Positions 1 through 4,283 of a stretch of 5,799 bases of DNA are shown in pieces. The notes beneath the pieces are model-generated. The model was given only the letters and a program-made list of their open reading frames with translations. It was not told where the DNA came from and ran no database searches. Source of the DNA: Planctomycetota bacterium (GTDB taxonomy: Bacteria > Planctomycetota > Phycisphaerae > Phycisphaerales > UBA1924); the NCBI GenBank assembly GCA_023412695.1, contig JAEYNG010000075.1, forward strand, positions 1 through 5,799, written 5' to 3'. Numbering within the stretch: the stretch's first letter is position 1; each line of letters begins with the position of its first letter. Both the position numbers and the translations under genes were made by a program.

Positions 1-1041
1 GATCGGGAGCGAGCCCTTGAACGGCTCGGCGTCGGCATTGGTGATTCGCGGCTGTTCGGTCGAAAGTGTGGCTGATTCACTCTGCGTGCGCGAACCCGAA
101 CATGCCAGAAGCGCGATGCATATGCAGAGGCAGAGCCCGGCCTGCACGGCCCATGGCCAGCGGCGCTCATTGCGCAGCGCGCGGATGCGCGACCTGATGC
201 CCTGACCGAACGGCAGCGCGGTGGCCAGTTGCCGCCTCCGCGTTGCAAGCGAGATCAACGCAACCGCGTACGACTCGCGATCAGCCGGCGGGCGGTCGCG
301 CAGCGCACGCTCGTCGCACGCCTGCTCCATCAGGTCACGCATCCGTGCGACCGCCAGCCACACCGCGGCGACCGGCCACGTAATGATGCACGCGAGCAGC
401 AGGACAGTCGCGAGCAGCGGGTCGCGCCGCTTCAAATGCGCGGCCTCGTGCTCAAGCACCCACCGCATCCCCGCGCCGCCCGCGGCAGTTTCAAGGCCCT
501 CAGGCAGGATCAGCCGCGGCCGCAGAACGCCGATCAGCACCGGCCCGACTCGTGGATGCCGACAGACGGGCACAGGGAACCGTTCCGACAACGCTTCATC
601 GCGCCGCGAGTCCCGAACGATCGTCCCCAGGCGGCGCGAGCTTGCTACCCACGCGCGCACCAGCGTTACGAGACCCAGGACATAAACCCCCGGCACCATC
701 GCGTGCCACGAGTACGTCATGGCCGCGCCGGTCGCTTCGCCCGCGACGGTCGCCGCACCGTCGGCGATCTGCACCGGCGACCGCTGCGCATACCGCACGG
801 CATAAGTCGCCTCCCGCGCAGGGCCGATCGCCACCGGCGACGCGAAGCTCAGCGGCAGCGCGAGCCGCACGAGCACCGCCGCATAGAGCGCCATCCGCCA
901 GCCCGGCGAAACGCGGCCGCGGAGCACGCGGTCCAGGAGCATCGCGCACACCAGGATCGCCCCGCACCACAGGTTCATCGAGAGCGTCCATCCGAGCATC
1001 CCCTCGCCCGCCGCGTTGAGCTGTTGCTGCCAGTGTGTCAC
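1..1041 (-). CDS. M56 family (BlaR1/MecR1-like) membrane zinc peptidase, C-terminus cut by window edge
   Basis: This is a membrane metalloprotease of the type that, on sensing a signal, destroys or inactivates its partner BlaI-type repressor. I translated the minus strand from the GTG at 1041: 347 codons stay open to base 1, so the C-terminal part is missing. Seen: hydrophobic segments near residues 15-34, 48-67, 108-130, 208-234 and 296-314; the zinc motif HEAAH at 198-202 followed by LKRRD; and MEQACDERAL at 238-247, whose Glu239 is the likely third zinc ligand. The segment VGPVLIGVLRPRLILP, ahead of HEAAH, is also typical of the family. The GTG start is supported by AAAGGAG 7 bases upstream and by a 4-base overlap (GTGA) with the blaI-like gene, which implies coupled translation. 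Residues 315-347 begin a Ser/Thr-rich, probably extracytoplasmic region. The sensor domain is outside the window, so the ligand cannot be told; a beta-lactam sensor is only one possibility. Confidence 0.93.
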   Translation of the reverse strand, partial: MTHWQQQLNAAGEGMLGWTLSMNLWCGAILVCAMLLDRVLRGRVSPGWRMALYAAVLVRLALPLSFASPVAIGPAREATYAVRYAQRSPVQIADGAATVAGEATGAAMTYSWHAMVPGVYVLGLVTLVRAWVASSRRLGTIVRDSRRDEALSERFPVPVCRHPRVGPVLIGVLRPRLILPEGLETAAGGAGMRWVLEHEAAHLKRRDPLLATVLLLACIITWPVAAVWLAVARMRDLMEQACDERALRDRPPADRESYAVALISLATRRRQLATALPFGQGIRSRIRALRNERRWPWAVQAGLCLCICIALLACSGSRTQSESATLSTEQPRITNADAEPFKGSLPI

Positions 1042-1445
1042 GGGTGATCTCCTTTACCGGCGTTCCCCTGGTCCTTGAGCATCGCGATCAGCGCCTCGCG
1101 TTCCTTGCGAGAGAGCTTCGCCCCGCTGGCGATGAACTCGAGCGCGGGCGCAACGGAGCCGCCGAAGACCGAAGTTACGAACCTCGACCATGCGCTGCGG
1201 CGGGCCTCGTCGGGCTCGAGCGCAGGGGCGTACTCCCAAACGTGACCGACCTGCCGCGCACGCACGAGCTTCTTCTCGACCATGCGGTCGAGCATTGTCT
1301 TAACGGTCGAATACGCCCAGCCGCGGCTGTCCTGCACGGCCTCGGCGACCTGCCGGGCCGTAGCGGGGCCGCGCTTCCAGAGCGCATCGAGCAGTTCCCA
1401 CTCGCCCTCGCTGATCGCGTGCGGTTGTTCATCGTTCCGCGCCAT
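1038..1445 (-). CDS. BlaI/MecI family winged-helix transcriptional repressor
   Basis: A 135-residue cytoplasmic DNA-binding repressor, close to the usual family length (about 120-130). The N-terminal winged helix spans residues 10-75: ISEGEWELLDALW begins helix 1, ATARQVAEAV lies ahead of the recognition helix, GWAYSTVKTMLDRMVEKKL is the recognition helix region, and VRARQVGHVWEYAP is the wing. Residues 78-125 form the helical dimerisation region, ending in LSRKEREALIAML. By alignment to staphylococcal BlaI/MecI, where the partner protease cuts Asn-Phe near residue 101, the equivalent bond here would be Glu103-Phe104 in ALEFIA; this is inference. The start ATG has GGAGG 4 bases upstream. The gene is followed by the M56 peptidase with stop/start overlap, the classic pairing. 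A palindromic operator lies 39-52 bases upstream of the start, so autoregulation is expected. The regulated targets beyond this operon are unknown. Confidence 0.96.
   Translation of the reverse strand: MARNDEQPHAISEGEWELLDALWKRGPATARQVAEAVQDSRGWAYSTVKTMLDRMVEKKLVRARQVGHVWEYAPALEPDEARRSAWSRFVTSVFGGSVAPALEFIASGAKLSRKEREALIAMLKDQGNAGKGDHP
1049..1055 (-). promoter_or_regulatory. Shine-Dalgarno site of the M56 peptidase gene, inside the repressor gene
   Basis: AAAGGAG on the minus strand, 7 bases before the GTG at 1041. It is embedded in the last codons of the blaI-like gene (the Lys-Gly-Asp region). Its strength supports choosing the GTG, for which no nearby in-frame ATG competes, and fits coupled translation with the overlapping stop codon. 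Confidence 0.85.
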
Positions 1446-1449
1446 CGAT

Positions 1450-1454
1450 CCTCC
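1450..1454 (-). promoter_or_regulatory. Shine-Dalgarno site of the BlaI-like repressor gene
   Basis: GGAGG on the minus strand, 4 bases from the ATG at 1445. The spacing is slightly short but the match to the 16S rRNA tail is good, and it fixes the start codon. Confidence 0.75.
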
Positions 1455-1483
1455 GCTCCATCTTCGACACTGTTCGTGAGTGT

Positions 1484-1497
1484 ACTACAACTGTAGT
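1484..1497. promoter_or_regulatory. Probable BlaI-type operator (perfect 6+2+6 palindrome)
   Basis: The plus strand reads ACTACA-AC-TGTAGT: two perfectly inverted 6-base arms around a 2-base spacer. This contains the TACA...TGTA core recognised by BlaI/MecI repressors. It lies in the gap immediately upstream of the blaI-like gene and overlaps its proposed -10 box. I found no second full TACA-N2-TGTA site in the window. A weaker inverted repeat (ACACT/AGTGT, arms at 1467-1471 and 1479-1483) sits next to it, between the operator and the start codon, and could be an accessory half-site. Confidence 0.8.
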
Positions 1498-1512
1498 GAT
1501 CCAGGGTTTCAG
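1484..1512 (-). promoter_or_regulatory. Putative sigma70-type promoter of the repressor/peptidase operon
   Basis: On the minus strand CTGAAA (1512-1507, 4 of 6 match to the -35 consensus) and TGTAGT (1489-1484, 4 of 6 match to the -10) are 17 bases apart. The -10 hexamer is the promoter-distal arm of the palindrome, so a bound repressor would block RNA polymerase. The hexamers are imperfect, and the call rests mostly on spacing and operator overlap. Confidence 0.45.
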
Positions 1513-1736
1513 GACCTTGCGTTTTCAATCCCTAAGGGTTCCCGGCCCCGATCCGGGGAATCCTCGGCCTGCCCTCCGCACAACCGTGTGCCGGATTCAA
1601 ACACCACGTGTAGACTTACCTCCCCGGCGAGGCACCGCCGCGGCCGCATCGTGTTGATGCCGCCGACTTTGGCAACGCCACCGGGACGTCGAAGGAGCGA
1701 GCCCGCACAGTTTCACCGACTGCTCGACTCGAGTTT
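1513..1736. other. Intergenic leader of the S1-domain gene; no gene seen
   Basis: This gap between the divergent repressor operon and the S1-domain gene has no convincing coding frame. It contains short inverted repeats: CCCCG/CGGGG at 1546-1558, and GTTG...GGCAAC across 1653-1676 with a bulge. A TAGACT near 1611 resembles a -10 box but has no good -35 partner, so I do not call a promoter. The only GGAG (1694-1697) is about 40 bases before the ATG at 1737, too far for a normal ribosome binding site. The region could fold as a structured leader, but nothing here matches a riboswitch I recognise. Confidence 0.4.
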
Positions 1737-3209
1737 ATGGACCCCACCAATCAGCATCAGAACAACGTGCCCGCCGCCGACGACGCGGGGGCGACTACCC
1801 CTCCGCCCTCGCCCGAGCCCGCGCCCAAGCAGCCGGAGCTCTCCGCCGAAGTGGCGAATGAGATCGACGAGGCGATGGCGGCCTTGGGCTTTGGTGGCGG
1901 AGGAGCAGGCGGTGGCGGGGGTGGCAAGAAGGACCGCTCCGCCAAGGCGCCGCGCCCCGAGCGGACGGTGACGCCGATCGGCGGGCTCGAGAAGCCCAAG
2001 GTCCACGGCCCGCGCGTCGTGCAGGCCGGCCGCGAGCACCGAACGGGCATCGTGGTGAGCGTCGGCCCGACCGACATCTTCCTCGAGTTCGGTCCAAAGG
2101 AGCTCGGCGTTGCGCCGCGTGCGCAGTGGAACGAGGACGAGCTGCCCGTCGTCGGCACCGAGATCCAGGTCGTCGTCGATAAGTTCGAGCCCAGCGAGAG
2201 CATCTTCATCTGCTCCCGCCCCGGCGCGGTTGTGAAGGCCGCGTGGGAGAACCTCGACGTCGGCCAGGTCGTCGAAGCCCGCGTGGTCGGCGTGAACAAG
2301 GGCGGCCTCGAGCTCGAGGTCGGCGGCCACCGCGCGTTCATGCCCGCAAGCCAGGTCTCGCTCGACCGCATCCCCGACCTCTCGATCTTCGTCGGCGAGA
2401 AGATGACCTGCCAGGTGTCGCAGCTCGACAAGCGCGGGCGGGGCAACATCGTCCTCTCCCGGCGCGACCTGCTCCAGAAGGAGCGTGTCGAGAACGCCGC
2501 GAAGCTCAAGGACACGCTCCAGGAAGGCCAGACGCTCGACGGCACCGTCCGCAAGATCATGCCGTTCGGCGCGTTTGTCGATGTCGGCGGCGTGGATGGC
2601 CTTATCCACATCTCCGACCTCACCTACGACCGCATGGGCTTCGGCGAGAACGCCGTCGGCAAAGTCGTCAAGGAGGGCCAGCAGGTCCGCGTCAAGGTCC
2701 TCAAGATCGAGTGGGACGAGAACGATATCCGCAAGAGCCGCATCTCCCTCGGCATGAAGCAGCTCGCGGCCGACCCGTTCCAGACCGCGGTCGCGGACAT
2801 CAAGGAAGGCGCCGACGTCGGTGGACGCGTCACTCGTCTGACCGAGTTCGGCGCGTTCATCGAGCTCTCCCCCGGTGTCGAGGGCCTGGTGCACGTCTCC
2901 GAGATCGCGCACCGCCGCATCGGCCACCCGCAGGACGTGCTCAAGACCGACGAGGTCGTGCAGTGCCGCGTCCTGAAGATCGACCCGCAGACCCGTCGCA
3001 TCTCTCTCAGCATCAAGGCCACGCAGCCCGCGCCGGAGCCGGTCGGCGGGGGTGGGGGTGGTGGTGGCGGTCGCGGCGGCAAGAGGGGCGATCGCGGCGG
3101 AACGCCCCGCACCGAGGAAGAGATCCGCAAGGAGACCCCCGCGATGCGTCGCCTCCGTGCACAGGCCGCGCTCCGTGCCAAGAACTCGCAGATCAAGGGC
3201 GGCTTCTAA
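1737..3209 (+). CDS. Four-domain S1 RNA-binding protein, ribosomal protein S1-like
   Basis: A 490-residue cytoplasmic RNA-binding protein, probably acting in mRNA binding and translation initiation. Four S1 (OB-fold) domains are visible: about residues 100-161, 174-243, 263-338 and 355-427. The first two resemble domains 1 and 2 of ribosomal S1 (domain 2: NKGGLELEVGGHRAFMPASQ). The last two are canonical (PFGAFVDVGGVDGLIHISDL and EFGAFIELSPGVEGLVHVSEI-type cores). E. coli S1 has six such domains; four-domain versions are common in other phyla. Flanks are low complexity: a Pro/Ala-rich start, a glycine run at 52-63, a second at 437-445 followed by RGG-like repeats, and a basic helical tail ending KGGF. 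The ATG at 1737 is chosen because the Met-Asp-Pro start is the only near-upstream start in frame; it has no Shine-Dalgarno match. The gene is monocistronic, ended by the hairpin at 3242. It could instead be an S1-like paralogue of the true ribosomal protein. Confidence 0.93.
   Translation: MDPTNQHQNNVPAADDAGATTPPPSPEPAPKQPELSAEVANEIDEAMAALGFGGGGAGGGGGGKKDRSAKAPRPERTVTPIGGLEKPKVHGPRVVQAGREHRTGIVVSVGPTDIFLEFGPKELGVAPRAQWNEDELPVVGTEIQVVVDKFEPSESIFICSRPGAVVKAAWENLDVGQVVEARVVGVNKGGLELEVGGHRAFMPASQVSLDRIPDLSIFVGEKMTCQVSQLDKRGRGNIVLSRRDLLQKERVENAAKLKDTLQEGQTLDGTVRKIMPFGAFVDVGGVDGLIHISDLTYDRMGFGENAVGKVVKEGQQVRVKVLKIEWDENDIRKSRISLGMKQLAADPFQTAVADIKEGADVGGRVTRLTEFGAFIELSPGVEGLVHVSEIAHRRIGHPQDVLKTDEVVQCRVLKIDPQTRRISLSIKATQPAPEPVGGGGGGGGGRGGKRGDRGGTPRTEEEIRKETPAMRRLRAQAALRAKNSQIKGGF
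1893..1924 (+). repeat. GGN low-complexity tract coding for glycine
   Basis: A run of GGN codons that encodes the N-terminal glycine-rich segment (about residues 52-63) of the S1-domain protein, between its acidic helix and the first S1 domain. It is probably a flexible linker and may be prone to length change by slippage. Confidence 0.7.
3044..3080 (+). repeat. G-rich low-complexity tract (glycine/RGG region), possible G-quadruplex
   Basis: The coding strand has two runs of five G (3048-3052 and 3054-3058) followed by repeated GGT/GGC units. It encodes a polyglycine stretch and the start of RGG-like repeats just after the fourth S1 domain. The sense strand and mRNA could form G-quadruplex structure, probably two-tiered because only two runs exceed three G. 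Confidence 0.65.
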
Positions 3210-3241
3210 CCGGCCGCTGTCTCGAACATTCGAACACCCAA

Positions 3242-3270
3242 GGGCCATGCCGAGAGGCGTGGCCCCTTTT
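3242..3270 (+). terminator. Intrinsic terminator of the S1-domain gene with GAGA tetraloop
   Basis: A 10-base-pair stem, GGGCCATGCC (3242-3251) against GGCGTGGCCC (3256-3265), contains one U-G wobble and is closed by the GNRA-type loop GAGA. A C and then TTTT (3267-3270) follow. It begins 32 bases after the S1 stop codon. On the minus strand the stem is followed by CTTGGG and has no T-run, so it is a poorer terminator for dut, which converges from the right. Confidence 0.85.
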
Positions 3271-3279
3271 CATTCCGGC

Positions 3280-3759
3280 TCAGCGCCCGGTGCTGCCGAA
3301 GCCGCCCGCCCCGCGCGTGGTCTCGTCGAGTTCCGTCACAACCTCGATCCGTGCCCGCGCCACCGGCGCGATCACCAGCTGCGCCACCCGCATCCCGTGC
3401 GTGATCTCGAACGGCTCCTGCCCGAGGTTCATCATGGGCACCTTCACCTCGCCGCGATAATCCGCGTCGATCGTCCCCGGCGAGTTCGGCATCGTCACGC
3501 CGTGCTTGGTCGAGAGCCCCGACCGCGGCCGGACCTGCGCCTCGAACCCCGGCGGCACCGCGATCGCCAGCCCCGTCGGCACGAGCACGATCTGCCCGCC
3601 GCCGAACAGCGGCCTCAGCGTCAGCGTCTCGCCTTCGGGCAGGCACGCCGCGAGGTCCATCCCGGCCGCGTGCTCGGTCTGATAGTGCGGCACGCTCGCG
3701 CGGGGATCGATCGCCCGGACCCGCAGCGACACCGTCAGCACATGCTCTTCTGTGATCAT
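3280..3759 (-). CDS. dut: dUTP diphosphatase (dUTPase)
   Basis: Hydrolyses dUTP to dUMP and pyrophosphate, keeping uracil out of DNA and supplying dUMP for thymidylate synthesis; a cytoplasmic homotrimer in this family. All five trimeric-dUTPase motifs are present in 159 residues: I, AGMDLAA (32-38); II, RPRSGLSTKHG (77-87, phosphate-binding Ser80); III, GTIDADYRGEVKV (95-107), with Asp98 the likely water-activating residue and Tyr101 the base/sugar-sensing tyrosine; IV, GMRVAQLVI (122-130); V, RGAGGFGSTGR (149-159), the glycine-rich arm that closes over a neighbouring active site. The length is normal and nothing is missing. The ATG at 3759 has GAAGG directly abutting it with no spacer, so the true start is slightly uncertain, although a GTG at codon 7 is no better. 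It lies 32 bases downstream of the coiled-coil gene and is probably co-transcribed with it. Confidence 0.97.
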   Translation of the reverse strand: MITEEHVLTVSLRVRAIDPRASVPHYQTEHAAGMDLAACLPEGETLTLRPLFGGGQIVLVPTGLAIAVPPGFEAQVRPRSGLSTKHGVTMPNSPGTIDADYRGEVKVPMMNLGQEPFEITHGMRVAQLVIAPVARARIEVVTELDETTRGAGGFGSTGR

Positions 3760-3791
3760 CCTTCGAGCGTAGCCGATCGGGCCGCCCGAGG

Positions 3792-4148
3792 TCAGCGCGT
3801 CGCCGCACGCATCTTGCCGAATACGACCCGGATGTCGAAGCTCGCGGGTGCACCGGCCGCGGCCGGCGGTTCAGGCGGAGGAGCGGGGGGCGTGCCGCCC
3901 TCCTGCTCCAGTTCCTTCTTCATCTGCTCGACACTGCGGTCCAGTTGCTCGATCATCCGGCGCGTCTGCGAGATCGCTCGCTCAAGCGACGACGTCCCCG
4001 TCACCGAACGCATCGCGTCCGTGCGACGCTCCCGCTGCAACTGCTCGTCGCACTCCGCCTGTGATTTCAACAGCGATGCGAGCAGCTTCTCAGCGTTCTG
4101 GCGTGTCGCCAGCGTCTGATGAAGCACCTGCTGTCGTGCGCTGCCCAT
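3792..4148 (-). CDS. Hypothetical coiled-coil protein with Pro/Ala-rich linker
   Basis: I do not recognise this 118-residue protein. It has no signal peptide or membrane segment, so it is probably cytoplasmic. Predicted by eye: a charged, Gln/Glu/Arg-rich helix at 5-47, a second at 54-83 (LERAISQTRRMIEQLDRSVE) consistent with a helical hairpin or coiled coil, a Pro/Ala linker at 86-102, and a short C-terminal segment FDIRVVFGKMRA (104-115) that could be a beta strand plus helix or a docking peptide. It looks real: third codon positions are G/C-rich as in the neighbours, and GGAG lies 9 bases before the ATG. It is upstream of dut by 32 bases in the same direction and 135 bases after the dehydratase gene. 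A structural or adaptor role is possible, but nothing in the sequence assigns one. Confidence 0.8.
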   Translation of the reverse strand: MGSARQQVLHQTLATRQNAEKLLASLLKSQAECDEQLQRERRTDAMRSVTGTSSLERAISQTRRMIEQLDRSVEQMKKELEQEGGTPPAPPPEPPAAAGAPASFDIRVVFGKMRAATR

Positions 4149-4283
4149 GCGTCAAAGCTCCAAGCCTCCCCTGACACGAGAACCCGCCCGCGATGCAACA
4201 AACCCGCGCGCGAAGTTTCCGTGAAGACGGAGTTTAGGTCCGTCACTCCCGGAACTGCCGCCTTCCCGAACTTCGACCGATCA
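4149..4283. other. Short intergenic gap with one hairpin; no gene seen
   Basis: This 135-base gap lies between the dehydratase stop (TGATGA, two in-frame stops read on the minus strand at 4286-4281) and the coiled-coil gene. GACGGA/TCCGTC (4226-4231 and 4239-4244) forms a 6-base-pair stem with a 7-base loop. It is not followed by a T-run on either strand, so it is not a confident terminator. I see no clear promoter for the downstream pair, so read-through from the dehydratase gene is possible. Confidence 0.4.

Noticed and set aside
229..1047. A 272-codon plus-strand open frame (Arg/His/Pro-rich)
   Set aside because: It is the mirror of the M56 peptidase gene; composition is biased and there is no recognisable motif.
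1529..1558. Near-palindromes CCCTAAGGG and CCCCGATCCGGGG as a terminator or riboswitch
   Set aside because: Stems are only 4-5 pairs with no T-run and no recognisable conserved core; expected by chance in GC-rich DNA.
1480..1971. A 163-codon plus-strand frame starting in the intergenic leader
   Set aside because: It is out of frame with the S1 gene, with Arg/Pro/Ser-rich composition, no ribosome site, and its start within the operator region.
1713..3248. A 511-codon open frame on the minus strand over the S1-domain gene
   Set aside because: It is antisense to an unmistakable four-S1-domain protein; its repetitive Asp/Leu/Ala composition is what the complement of a high-GC gene gives, and no domain is recognisable.
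2243..3460. A 405-codon plus-strand frame inside and beyond the S1 gene
   Set aside because: It is an out-of-frame Arg/Pro-rich shadow of the S1 gene that runs through the terminator.
3052..4119. A 355-codon plus-strand open frame
   Set aside because: It overlaps the end of the S1 gene, all of dut and most of the coiled-coil gene, all of which have better support; it also crosses the terminator at 3242-3270.
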